This document shows, piece after piece, positions 13,870-25,795 of a stretch of DNA of 64,000 bases. The notes beneath the pieces were generated by a model. The model made no database searches. It had not been told where the DNA came from and worked only from the letters and a program-made list of their open reading frames with translations. Position 1 is the stretch's first letter; every line of letters starts with the position of its first letter. Source of the stretch: Colletotrichum lupini. Its lineage: Eukaryota > Ascomycota > Sordariomycetes > Glomerellales > Glomerellaceae. The DNA lies in assembly GCF_023278565.1 (NCBI RefSeq), contig NC_064676.1:7006001-7070000 (forward strand), written 5' to 3'. The translations under genes and the position numbers were made by a program.

Positions 13870-14472
13870 TCAAGAAGTGTAGACGTTTACGGTGGCTTTC
13901 AATAGGTTGCTGAGGGTAGCGGTGATCCCGGTCAAGCCAGCCTGCTGCGTAGTATCGACGTAAGGCGAGAGCGCAGCTCCGAGACCACCCAGATTCGTCG
14001 AGATCAGCTTGAGGTAATCGGTCTGACCAAGCGGAGCCAACGACGCGACAACGCCAGATGTCTTTGCCTTGCTCAACAGATCCGTGACCGTCTTGAGCGC
14101 AGGCTGGATTTCGTTTGTGAGCTTGTTGACGATGGCGGTCGAGTCGGTCGAGTTGAGGGCCAGGGTGAGGGCCTTTGCGTCGAGCAAGGTGGAGGAGGAG
14201 GCCGAGTTGAGGCCGATTGTGTTTAGGAGGACCGCGGGGAGCTTGAGGATGTTTGCGACGCTGAGGGTGTTGCCGGTGGTGTAGTCGAGGCCGTTGAGGG
14301 TTGTTGTCAGCTTGAGGATGGAGCCTTGGAGGGTGTCGAGGTTGGCGATGATGCTCGCGCCGGTGCTTGATTGGGAGGGGAGGTTGCCGAAGGGGAGGAA
14401 GCTGAGTGGCACTGGAGTTGCTGAGGATACTGAGAGGGCGGCGAACCCGGCGAGGAGGGAGGAGAAACGCAT
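13870..14472 (-). CDS. Secreted hydrophobic surface-binding protein A (HsbA)-like protein
   Basis: This single-exon, 200-residue protein begins with a clear signal peptide (MRFSSLLAGFAALSVSSA, cleavage near residue 18-20). The mature part has no Cys or Trp that I can see. It is built of amphipathic helices rich in Leu, Thr, Ser, Ala and Asn (LDTLQGSILKLTTTLNGLD, LLNTIGLNSASSSTLLDAK, LTNEIQPALKTVTDLL). Length and composition match the HsbA family (PF12296), cell-wall or secreted proteins that bind hydrophobic surfaces and can recruit hydrolases. I chose the ATG at 14472, not an upstream in-frame one, because the signal peptide then sits at the N-terminus and a TATA-like site lies about 90 bp upstream. 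Confidence 0.8.
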   Translation of the reverse strand: MRFSSLLAGFAALSVSSATPVPLSFLPFGNLPSQSSTGASIIANLDTLQGSILKLTTTLNGLDYTTGNTLSVANILKLPAVLLNTIGLNSASSSTLLDAKALTLALNSTDSTAIVNKLTNEIQPALKTVTDLLSKAKTSGVVASLAPLGQTDYLKLISTNLGGLGAALSPYVDTTQQAGLTGITATLSNLLKATVNVYTS

Positions 14473-14560
14473 TGTGGTGTGTTTGTGAGGTTGATGTTGT
14501 GTGAGTGAGTGAGATGGATGTTGTCCTGGGTAAGGTGAAGGGGGCACAGGCGAGAGTATC

Positions 14561-14570
14561 TTTATTTATG
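14561..14570 (-). promoter_or_regulatory. TATA-like element of the HsbA-like gene
   Basis: On the minus strand this reads CATAAATAAA, about 90 bp upstream of the start codon at 14472. It is a plausible TATA box for a highly expressed secreted protein. The call rests on position and composition only. Confidence 0.4.
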
Positions 14571-16044
14571 CTTGTCCAAGGCTGTTGTTGAATTGCTTGA
14601 GGGCTGAGAGTTCTCTTAGACTGAAGGAGGACGCAACGTCTGTATTTATTCCCATCTAATCTCAGCCAACATCCTCGCCATTTGATGTCACACAACTCGT
14701 CCCTTCCGCTTTTCCTCTTCTTCAGCTCAACCTCCTCCGTTGACGAAATCTGGCCCGCCCAAGACAAGTCTATCCGAGACATATCCTCCTCGCTAAGAGA
14801 ATGTCTCACCGCCGCCGCCTCTGGAAGGGTAGATCTCGACCAGAGGCAGACACCGACTAACCCGAATCTCGGGAGCCTCAAGCCACGGAGCTAAACCCGC
14901 ATCGCAACAGTTCTGCGAGGAAAGAGGAAAATGATTGGCCTGGTACGCAAGAGGCGGGCAGGGAAGCCAGTGACCGAACCGGCCCCCCCTTCCTGTGAGA
15001 GAGCCTGCAGCGCCGTTTCCGGGTGTGACGGGGCGGAGGGAGCGGACGCGGGCGGGCTGCTTTCGGACGGCGTCGTCAGAGAGCTATGCTTATAATGCGG
15101 GGCCCACCTGTGTTATTCGGTTCAGCGTTAGTGTGTGACCACACTTGACTGCAGCTGACCAATGTCAGAACAGTGATGATGGGCGTGATGGCGGATTGAG
15201 GCTTGGGATCTGGACGGTAGTGGTAGGTATTTCGTACGGGCGGAAGATGGCATGGCTGGTTGTCACACAGGATCTCCAGAGGCTTGTTGCCTCTTGCGCC
15301 GGTGGACGTTTGTGTACGGCTGAATTCGATCTGGTCAGATGGGTGTACGTCTGCGCCTCCGTTCCTCTGACGTTAAAGAGAAAACGAGAAAGAATCCACG
15401 CAATTTCATATCGAATAAGCACACCATTGCAGCATCTACTAATTGCTCTCCAACACTATTAGTTAGATGGAGGTACGATTGCAGTCACTACCTTGTTTCG
15501 AGGAGATTGGCGCGAGGGGTCAACCCCAAAAAACTTCACGAGACTGTGCCAACTCCAGTAGGTACAGTCCTACATTCAGGCAGCCAAATGGTGATGAGTA
15601 AGGCTTGCATCCCTACCGTTACCCTTCGGCATATACATTAATGCCGAGTACGCGATGAGGAGGATCAAGACCCCGCGACTATTCAAATACCCATCGGTGC
15701 AAAACTCCCCGATGGGTGCGTGCAACATTGATAGTTGATCTAATACAGAGCGGTCTTGACTCTCGCGACCAGTGTCTTCCTTGTCTAGATACATGTATCT
15801 ACGCTGGAACACGCTGGAATATGGACCGAAGTGGGTTGTAACTTCAGAAACGCGTATCCATATATTTACAGCATTGACAGTCACGTTATGCTATACATAT
15901 AGCTTGTGATATCATCCGTTTTGGTCACTGAATACTTGTAGATTCCCCTGGATCACGTCTCAGTGACTTGAGACTCAGGTCTAGAGAAAGATATCTATCG
16001 TAGGAGCCGATCTCGGTCGAGCATAAACCGACAGGCTATATATT
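14571..16044. other. Intergenic region up to the first transposon
   Basis: No gene is supportable. Base composition changes sharply at about 16.1 kb, where the sequence passes from balanced GC to strongly AT-rich. The five bases 16040-16044 (ATATT) are the left target-site duplication of the Copia-A element. Confidence 0.55.
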
Positions 16045-16246
16045 TGTCAGATTGGAAGTCTAATTCGACCGCGGCATACAGCCGACTGCGCAGGGGCCAA
16101 TTAGGGGCCCTATTTACAATTATCGTAGCCAGCCTAACCTACGGTTAGAACCTCCTTTTTATACCTACGTAAATATTTATATAATTTAATTAATCTCTTT
16201 GTTAACTACGGTTCGAACTAACTACCTTATAATAGGGATATTAATA
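16045..16246 (+). repeat. Left LTR of Copia-A copy 1
   Basis: This is a 202-bp direct repeat of 23209-23410. It starts TGTCAGATTGG and ends GATATTAATA, where the partner ends GATACTAACA, so the canonical TG...CA ends are partly mutated. Most differences between the two LTRs are C/T or G/A. Confidence 0.93.
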
Positions 16247-19200
16247 TTAATTAGTAATTAAATTCTACTATCGTAGATTAGTAAGGTATCTTGCTATATA
16301 AAAGAGACGATTTCTTAATACCGTACGGGATAGGAGATTCGTACTAATTAACCTTATAAAAGTAAATAAAAAAAGAGGCGATTCTTAAATACCGTACGGA
16401 ATTAAGTAATTATAGCCCTTTATTACTTACGAGAGGTCGACGTTTATTACGTTAAATTACGTTAATTAATAAAACTGCTTAAGTAACTAGCCTTTTACCG
16501 TCGCCCCGAGCAGCTTTTTTACTAAACGACTTTTCTATAGCCGGCCTATGATTGAAAATTAAATAAGTAATAAAAAGGATCGCTAGTAAGCGATAATTAC
16601 CTAACCGTAATTAAACTACGAAAAAGACTACCTAAAAGATATAAAATAGGGTACCGAGAGGCCGCAAAAAATAAAATCTCTAAAATATCTAACCCTACTA
16701 CGTATAAGTAATAAGTAGGTATTTTTAATAATTTCCTTAAAATATACGATCTTATAAAAAAGAGGGCTTAACTTCGTTAACCGTACTTAACGGCTTATAT
16801 AGTTCTTAATAGCTTATATAGCTTTTCTACGAGCCGCTCGGCGTTTACTTTCGACTATTTTTATAAAATACTACCCTAGAGGAGGTAGGTCGAAGAAGGA
16901 AGCTATTTAGAGATTATAAAGAGCACGAGGCTTAGGAGGCTAGAAGTATATAGGATGGCGGAAATTAATAACTAGTAAAGATCCTAAGACTAATTACTAT
17001 ATCTTCTTATAGTAATATAAACGTCTATTACTACTATTATTAAAAAGAACTACTAAAACCTACCCTTTTTTATTAAATAAAAAAGAGGATCTTAGTAAGT
17101 ATAATAGCTAGCGATTTAAAAGGGTAGTAATAATTACTAGAAATAATAAAAACGAGAATAGTAGTAAAATAGCGAGAGGAAGCGGGAATCTCCTAAACCT
17201 CGATAAATTTATTAAATAGTAAAAGTACGGATTTACTATAACTAGCGCGCGGATTAAATATATCTTTATTAAAATTAAATACGCTAACGACCGCTAATAC
17301 GGGTATAAGCTAGAGCACGCCCCTTAACGAGTTAAAATAAAAAAAAAGAGGACGAAACCCGATCTTAGATAGAATCCTAATCCCTTATAAGTAAGTAAAT
17401 ATTAACCCGGACTATTAAGGGACGTAGATATATAAAATCGCAGATTAGCCTAATAGTAAGCAAATTAACGTAGTATTAATTTATTTAACTAAGGTTTATA
17501 AAAAAAAGGGGCTATAGGGGTAACCCCTATTTTACGAGATTATAAACAACCTTAGCTACTAACTAAACGAATAGTTCGCGAGCATAAGCTTAGGAATCGT
17601 AAAAGTAGTTAATAAATTCCTCTATAAGCGAGGGGTATTACTAGCGTATTTATAATTATAAGAGCTATATAAAATACTAATAGCGATAATTATAAAAAAG
17701 GAATTCGTACTATAGAACTAAGCATAGGTCGATAGAGCGTATAATCGCTTTAATAAATTTAAAAAAAGGGTAAACGACTTAGATTTTCTCCCTATAATTA
17801 CTAATAAAAATCTATCGTCGCAAAAGGATATACTAGGGTAAAATATAGTACTAAAAGTACGATAATCGATAATTCTATTTATTTCGATCTATAACTCGTT
17901 ACTACTATTAATACGAAATTCGGCGCCGATTAGTTAATAAGAAAAGAGGTAAACGACCCGAAGTTACTAATAATACGTAGCGACGCAAGGATCGTATATA
18001 AATACTAAAAATCTAGTAGCAAATACGAGGCAATTTATAAACCTTAAAAAGATCTTCCTAAAAGAGAAATTATACTTTAGGGGGAAGTATAAGGTCTTAT
18101 AAAAAACCCTAATAATGTTTTATAATTATTATAAAAAAGTCGGAATTAGGGAATACTAGTATTATTTAGTAATTAATATCGTACTCGTAAGCAAAGCCTC
18201 TAATTATTACTACGAAGCAGTACGTAATCTCAATCGAAACGACTTTTTTAGTATAATTAACGTAATCCGAAGCCGCTTTAAGACCTATAATAAGAACCTA
18301 GAGCTCCTATTTAAGCTACGAGCGATTTCTTTTATATCTATAGCTAGGATAATAGAGGGTAAATTATAAGTAGAGATTCTTAAAGAGCTTATTAATCGAA
18401 TTGATAAGCTAGCGAAAACCTAGTTAAATAAGGGGATAAACGAACAGAAAGTCGGATATTTTTATACTATAGTTTAGCGTATATTAGAAATAAAGATTAC
18501 CCTATACTAAGTACCCGAAGACTACGAGACGCTCTACTCGAGGTTAAAATCTAGCTTTAATATTAAGACGAGAATACTATACCAAACCCACCTCTAAGCG
18601 TACGACGGCCCTTATTAATAATATTAGGTCGATCGAACGTATAATAAAAAAAGAAAAGAGGCTAGATATAGTAATCGTTAGTAAGGAGGCCCAGATTTAT
18701 TAAATAAATAAAGATTTAACTTACGGGTAGGGTAATAAAAAAAGCAATACTATATTTATAAAAAAAAATAGATATTAGTTAAGTAACTACTCTGAAGAAG
18801 AGCGTATTAAATCGTACGAATAGTATAAAAAGTCGAGGGTAGTAAATAGCAAAACTAGCCCTCGTCGGTTTAACTAATTCCTTATTATATATAAGGGCAA
18901 ATCCGGGGGTATAAAACCTAGCGATAGTAGCTAAAGTAGCGGCCTAAAGTATATACCCCCTATAAGAGATTCGGAAAATAAAGAAGATCTTACCCCCTAT
19001 ACTAACGAATTAGTTTATAACAAAATCGAAGATATTAATTACTCTTTTTTTACCCCGTTAGCCTCTAAAGAATATACGAGGCTAAATAAATAGAGGGTAG
19101 CGGAAGCTCTTAATAAGTAAGCTTTTATTTACGGATAATAAGGGAAGGTCCCTTAAACGACGGATATAGAGGCGGCTAAAAAGGCGAATTTAATAGGGCT

Positions 19201-19395
19201 AAAGCTTATTATTTTAATAATTAAAAAGAAGACGCTATCTCTCTCGATATTTAAAAAAAAGGAATATAGTACTGAGCATATCTAGGGGTAGTTAGAGGGG
19301 TCCTTTTTATATTACCTAGATCCCTCGAATACTAAGCTCGTATAAGTATTCTACGCGAGCAAAAGGTACGGCCTAGACGATTTCTATAGGATTAT

Positions 19396-19909
19396 TATTA
19401 CGAAGGTAACTTTGTTTACCTTATTATTCGCCTTATTATTAATATTACGTAAGCAAACTATATACCATATTAATCTACGATTTCTATAGATTATTATAGA
19501 TATTGATTATGTAAGCAATACTGCTTATATAAGCTTACGTGAGCAATGGAAAGTACTGGAAGGTAACTGAATAATCTGGAATTTACTCGAGGCGGAATTA
19601 CGTACTACGATTACGCATTCACTTACGTATACGCTTATTAATTATATCATAATTAATAAGCAATGGAATATTCTAGTAGGAGGTTTTTATGCCTATATAT
19701 AGGCGTGTATTTGCCTACCTAGACCTTTCGTTAAGCAAGCAACTTCTCATATAGTAATTCAACTATATTACTCTCTTTACTACAAAAACCTCTTTTATAT
19801 ACGCTTATATCCCCTATATTCATATATTCTTGCTTCTATATGAATATTCACTTTTTATATTCTTTATAAGAATATCCCGCATTACCTCGTTAAAGCTATA
19901 CGTGCTAGA
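19396..19909 (+). repeat. Nested 514-bp insert in Copia-A copy 1 (solo-LTR-like)
   Basis: The segment is bounded by the 5-bp duplication ATTAT (19391-19395 and 19910-19914). The second Copia-A copy has an uninterrupted sequence at the homologous place (near 54620-54650), which proves an insertion. It starts TATTACGAAGG and ends GTGCTAGA, has no ORF, and holds TATA-like runs (TATATATAGG near 19695). Length, 5-bp duplication and promoter-like content suggest a solo LTR of another element. The ends are not the usual TG...CA, so a different kind of non-autonomous element is possible. It is visibly less decayed than its host. Confidence 0.85.
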
Positions 19910-22900
19910 ATTATCTTAAATACTAGGGTATTATAATAGTTAATTAAAAAAAAAGGGCAATTCTAGGCGCTATAAAAGATCGCGCTAGTAACGCTTAATA
20001 CGTTAACGGCGGGTATTACGAGGATTAGTTTCGGCCTAAATAAGGAAATCGTTACCCTAAGTATAGTAAAAGTAGAGATATACTTCGGAACGATAACTTT
20101 TTATATTTTACTTATTAATACCCTATTTCTCCTATATCTAAAAAATATAGATCGACTAGGTATTATATTTAATAATACGAGGAATAGAATCTTTAGTAAT
20201 AAGCACTTCGAGGTAGTTAAATAATAATAGGGGTATGCGTTTATAAAGCTTACTAATAATACGAAGTCGATTAATTACCTAACGGAAAGTGAGCTTAGAA
20301 GATTATACCGGAGATTCGGGTACCCGTCGGTTACGAGGCTATATAACTTCCTAAAGTAATTAAATAATAATAATATCGAAATAGGGGCGCTAGAGTAGTT
20401 AACGAAAGTATATTATTAATATTAAATAAATACGCAGAGCCTACGTAGATTTAAGTTTAAATTACGTAATAAGCTTAACTTTAACTAGGAAATCGTCGTC
20501 GATATTTTTTATTTAAATAGTCGGCTAGTATTATATATAATTAACGTAGCTATATCCTTCTAAGTAGGGCAATTCCTCTAGGATCTATAAATAAAAATAA
20601 TATAGGTAGCCCTATAAAAAAGCTAGATCGATATATACTAAGGACCGCTAGACGGTATTAAAACCGACGCTAGTACTAGCTTTAAGTTAGTAAAATTTAG
20701 GGATAATACGACGGCCTATAGTATATAGCTAAAAGTCATACCCGTTAAAGCGTACTATAGTATTAGAAAAGTAGAGAGGGCATATTAGTAATTAAAAAAG
20801 GCGTTTAGAATTATTAAAAAGGAAAATCCGGATTCTACCGACGACGAATGCCTTTAGATAGTACTTAAATACTATAACGATATTATAGGGCCTAATGGAC
20901 TTATACTAACGCTATTAGTATTTAGAGTATATTTAAAAACGACCTTAGCCTTACTACCGTTATTAAGTATAAGCTAACGAGCCCGAGTAGTTAAAAAAGT
21001 AATACGGGTACTGCGCGAGGTAAATATAAAAAGGTAAGTTAACGAGGTAATTACTACGCGCAATAGGCCCGATATAAGGGATAATCTAAATATATTACTA
21101 AATTCGGATATATAAGTATAGTACGAAATTACCTAATAGTAGGCTGGGCTATATAAGTTAATTTCCGTTAACGAGCGCTCTTATATAATCGCGAGAGATC
21201 GCGACTAGCTACTTAAAATATTAATTACGGTAGTTAAACCGTACTATATAAATCCTAACAAAGTAATTTCTAACTTATAAGAAAAAGAAGAGCTAAGGGA
21301 AACTATATAACCCGCAGCAGAGGCATAGGAAATCATCCTTAATAAAATCGTCGTAATAGTACTAATAAATAACGAGGAAAAGGAAATTACTAAAAGGGCA
21401 CTAATACTACCGGCGAGACGTTATAAAAGACCACGACGGCAAGCCCTAACGCGGCAATTTATTACTAATAATAAGGTAATTAACACCTTTTATATAGCAA
21501 AAGAGAAAGCCGATTTTGAGCTAGTAATTAAACTACGTAAAAAAGGCATAATTATAATTACTAAAAAGCCGTATAAGGGATTAGATCTTATTAAAGTAGA
21601 CACTCTTTATAATCGAGGGGTCTATCGATTTATCCTATACGACCTAAAAAAACATATAAACCTTTACATATTTAAATCACGAATAGTTCGTAAAATTAAA
21701 AAAAAAGGAACACCCTAGCCGTACGAGAAGTTTAAATATGTAATTTAGGGGTATAGTAACGTTAGAAAAGCGACGCTACTTATATAATCGCTTACTATAT
21801 AACGCTATAGCTAACGATTAATAATAGTACTAATAGTATTATTATAGAAGAAGGGATACGAGATTTAGAGCCGTGATATTACCTAGGCCTATACCCAATC
21901 GGCTATAGGGCTCATAAGGAAAATCCTAGCCCATCTACCGAAGGAAATAGCTAGTAAGTACTTAGAAAGCACGATTATTGAAGTGCTTAAGCCACTATAT
22001 AGGCTCGTAGAATCGGGTACTTATTAATAGGCTACCTATTACGATTTTTATATTAATTAACTATTAATAATTACCTCTACGTACGACCCGTACTTACTAG
22101 TCGCGGAGTACGAAAGTAACTAATTCAAGATTATTAAAATATAAACCGACGATATATTAGGCCTATTTAATATTAACTTTATAAAAAATAAGGATAATGA
22201 GCTTTAGAAAGCGGGCTTCGTAGCGAAGCTAAAAGAGGTCCTTATAATAAATACCCCCCTAGTATTTAATAATAGGATTCTTATAATTAAAGGGGAAACC
22301 GTTATTTTTTAATAAAAAGGGTAGGGCGAAAAGATTAACCTTATTAATCCGAACGTAACTAATATTAAAAAACGGCATAAGGCTAAGCTCGCGCGAGGGG
22401 TATATATTATAAGTATTTATTAACTTAAAGTAACTTTTAACTACGCTAGGGTAGTATAAGCTATAAATCTAACTAAATAAAACGTCGAGGTACTTAATAA
22501 GCGGCTTAAATAATAATAAACGAATCTTAATCGAGGTCTCGTTTACTACCCGATCGACCTTACGATTAGTAAGCTTTACGTCTTTATCAATAGGTTATTT
22601 ACGAATAATAACGACCTTATTTCGTAATAAGAGTATATTATTATCCTAGCTAATAAGAGTATAAGCGAGAGCGAATTTATTATATATAGTAATATAATCT
22701 ATTACTTATTAACTAAAAGTAAATAAGTAACGAGAAGTATATTAGCGTCGGAGGTCTATAATATAGTTAATAGCATTAACCTCTCTTATATAATTTTAAC
22801 GACGCTAAAGAAAATTACCGATCGAATTAGCCTTCTACCTATTCTAATAGTTATTTATATAGATTCCTACTCGCTATATAAATACCTCGTTAAATTAAGA

Positions 22901-23208
22901 ATAACGAAAGAAAAGAGGCTTATAATCGATATTATAGCCCTTAGGTAATTATATAAAAGGCGCGAGATACTCGAGATCCGTTAAATTAATAGTAAAAATA
23001 ACCTCGTAGACGCTTTTATAAAAGTAGTACTAAATAAGGGATTAGAGTAATTCGTAAGTAGTAGAAAAGTTACTATATAAATAAAAGGATAGGTTATATA
23101 AAAAGAGTAGAGAAAAGGAGGAAAAGGAGACGACTTAGTAAACGGGCCCGAGGTCGAATTATACCTCTAACTATAGTAATTAAATCGATAAAAAAAAGAG
23201 AAAGTTAG

Positions 23209-23410
23209 TATTAGATTAGAAGTTTAATTCGACCGCGGTATATAGCCGACTGCGCAAGGGCTAATTAGGGGCCCTATTTATAATTATTATAGCCAGCCTA
23301 ACCTACGGTTAGAACCTCCTTTTTATACCTACGCAGATATTTATATAGTTCAATTGATCTCTTCGTCAACTACGGTTCGAACTAACTACCCTGTAATAGG
23401 GATACTAACA
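23209..23410 (+). repeat. Right LTR of Copia-A copy 1
   Basis: The 202-bp partner of 16045-16246. It starts TATTAGATTAG, a RIP-type variant of TGTCAGATTGG, and ends in intact ACTAACA. The polypurine tract ends four bases upstream. Confidence 0.93.
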
Positions 23411-23590
23411 GTATTAGAGTTTTAGCATGACCAGTACTGCCTCACAAGCAAGGCTATAGTGGTGACCGTGGCTACTCTTCATGATTGAGCTTCGGATAAA
23501 AGCATGGCGCTGTCATGAGGGGAACCCGATTGCTCGGATGATGCTCGACCGATACATTTTTGTCAAGTAGCGGCCGGTGGGTTCAAATTC

Positions 23591-24947
23591 ATGATAAGTA
23601 GCCCGCCCCTCAGAGAAACAGAATCGAATGAAGATAGGTCACAGAGGCATAGTGCAGCTCACTCTCAAGCTGTCCATATCTTTCTCAACGTGGCACCGTA
23701 CCCGAAATCTTTCGCTAAGCCTGGGGAGAGGTTTATCTATGCACCACCCAGCACGCCCTTCCAGCATTTGACAGACGAGGAAGCCAAAAACTTTCTGGAA
23801 CGTGGCTGGCTTCGCGTTGAAAACGCTATCGATCCAAATGTTATACGGAGATGGATGAAGGATCTTTGGGTCCGTTGCGGGTATGATGCTGGCGACAAAT
23901 CCACATGGGCACAGGAGTACCTTCACCTGCCCTTCCATCGGCAACTTCGTTACGAGAAGTTCGCGCCAAAGGCGTTTGGAAAATCACTGACATCATCGGC
24001 GGCGTTGAAGCCTGGGATGACAAGCGAGAACGCTGGGTGGGGGACAATTTTGTGGTCAACTTTGGTTCCGAGTCCAGGTCCCGAGAGTCAGACAACGTAG
24101 AATCGCCCAAGCAGAAAGGCGGCTGGCATTGTGACAATGACTGGTTCCGACAACTTCTTGACTCCTCAGGAACAACGTTGACGGTCATTAACTGAGGTGC
24201 TTCACGGATATTCCACCAGGAGGCGGAGGTACTCTATTATGCGAGGATGGCTTACGAGGTATGAATCCATTTCCAGCTGTCATAATCCACAATTACGTCT
24301 AGTTCGGACTTGATGGCTATTGAACTCTTGCTGACTACTTATCTTACTGCAGAGGTTTGCAAGCGACTTTACGACCACCCTGAAGGTCTCGACCCAGCTT
24401 TAACCGCTAATGATCTGACTATCGGCGTGCGCGAGTGCGGGATATTCCAGACTGCCGAGGCGAAGAAGGGCGACGTCTTCATCCTCCACGGTCTGGTTCC
24501 GCACACAGCGAACTACAACAGTCACCACTATGTTCGCGTCATCACCAACACCCATGTCACCCTGAAGGACCAGCTTCATCTGGACCGACCTGACAAGAAT
24601 TATGTAGGTCCTATGAGAGATGCCATTTCGACGACGCTAAGTTTGCATAGACCCTTGCGGAACAGGTCATTCTTCTAGCACTGGACCGAGAGTCTATCCC
24701 GGAGTTCAAGCCCACGCGCGAGCGAAAGTTTTGGTACCCTCGGAACTTTTGCTTCAAGGAAAAGAGGATTGAAGATGAGCTGAAGGCTATGAAAGATGCC
24801 GCAGCTGCAGAAGGACTGGACCCCAGCAATATTGATAGCATTTGGGTGAGTGAGAAAGCTCGGTCTGATTTCGCGAGGACGAATGGGTTGTTTTTACCAG
24901 TGCACGAAGAGGCTGGATTTGAGACGGCGCAGCACTTAATTCAGTAA
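23591..24947 (+). pseudogene. Phytanoyl-CoA dioxygenase (PhyH)-like Fe(II)/2-oxoglutarate oxygenase, frameshifted
   Basis: Homology to fungal PhyH-family oxygenases is visible in three frames. The iron ligands are present: the HxD motif in GGWHCDNDW and the distal His in HGLVPHTAN. Other family-like parts are FLERGWLRVENAIDPNVIRR, CFTDIPPGGGGTLLCEDG and YVRVITNTHVTLKDQ. The frame changes three times without a usable intron: near 23970 (about 2 extra bases before WKITDIIGG), at 24193-24197 (about five extra bases after LTVIN, creating a TGA), and between about 24600 and 24660. One normal intron is recognisable, 24259-24352. The last part (EQVILLALDRESIPEFKP onward) ends at a TAA, 24945-24947. 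Enzymes of this family hydroxylate small molecules and are common tailoring enzymes. As written the gene is non-functional; sequencing error is the alternative. Confidence 0.82.
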
Positions 24948-25795
24948 GTAGAGAGACGTAGCGAACGTATAGAGATGTCTATATGTCCCTCAGTCTATGC
25001 GGGTAATCTGACAACTTGATGTGGAGATAAGGACTTTCTGATTTCTACCGGCCAGAATCATCAATCACCGGCGGAATCTACCGTTTGGTTCATATCCAAA
25101 GGATACTCGCCGCCGAGTGAATATTAACCAGTGATAATTTCAGTAAACGAGTTGTGTTTGTTAATTCTGAATAGAGATACAGTATAGATAGAATTCGCTA
25201 TAAATCACGATACCTTTGAAAATATTGAGTGACACAACCTTCCAGAACTCATCTAGCTCTTTTAGGAATGAGTATAAGGTCTCGAATTCTTCGTACTGTG
25301 TACGAACGCGAGCGAGGTACTCGCAAGGTCGTTTGCGGTTGCACGGTTATTGTGACACGGAAGAATGGCTTCCTCGGCTATGGGGTTCCCGAGCGGTTAG
25401 GTAATCGAGGATCGAGGCTAAGGAAGACGTCTTTCCTTTTGCGATGCTGTGAGTAAGGGTCCTTCGTCACCTCGCAGAGGTCGGCACATTCCTCGGAGTT
25501 ATGCGAGTAGTCCATCTTGTTGTGAGTCCAGGCCACGGCCCGAACCATCACAGGCAGGCCTGGACCGGATCGAGGAATGTTACTAGTAAGGGACGTAATG
25601 CCCGTTGCGAGCTCTAAGCTATCATCTGCTCTTATGGCCGTAGTGTAGTTTTACGCTTGGGCTAAGTCGGCTAGTTTGGCTCTTTGTTCAGTTTCCTCGA
25701 TTCCTGAAGATCCCGGACCCTTTCGCGGACCGTGGTGCACAAAATGACTGTGGCACCTCCTACTTTAGGAAACCTTCCTCATATTTGTTGATCCA
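24948..25795. other. Intergenic region between the PhyH pseudogene and the sugar transporter
   Basis: About 850 bp with no supportable gene. It lies between two converging genes and should hold their 3' ends. No terminator-like structure is obvious. Confidence 0.5.

Larger units (their letters stand above)
16045..23410 (+). mobile_element. Copia-A copy 1: RIP-decayed Ty1/Copia LTR retrotransposon
   Basis: The element is 7366 bp with two 202-bp LTRs. Flanking bases are ATATT (16040-16044) and GTATT (23411-23415), a 5-bp target duplication with one G-to-A change. A polypurine tract (23190-23204) lies directly before the right LTR, which sets the plus orientation. No long ORF survives, but the Copia order is readable. 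A reverse transcriptase relic TDDILGLFNI lies near 22146-22175. An RNase H relic lies near 22858-23060, with DSYSLYKYL, EKRLIIDIIALR and NNLVDAF. Expected Trp codons read as stops, the mark of RIP. The interior is AT-rich and poor in CA/TG. It contains a nested 514-bp insert. Confidence 0.93.

Noticed and set aside
13817..14881. 354-codon minus-strand frame overlapping the HsbA-like gene
   Set aside because: It is a shadow frame; the overlapping 200-residue frame has a signal peptide and family-like composition.
16045..23410. CRISPR-like or satellite array in the AT-rich blocks
   Set aside because: Apart from LTRs, the nested insert and one short tandem repeat, the AT-rich DNA is decayed Copia coding sequence, and the organism is a fungus.
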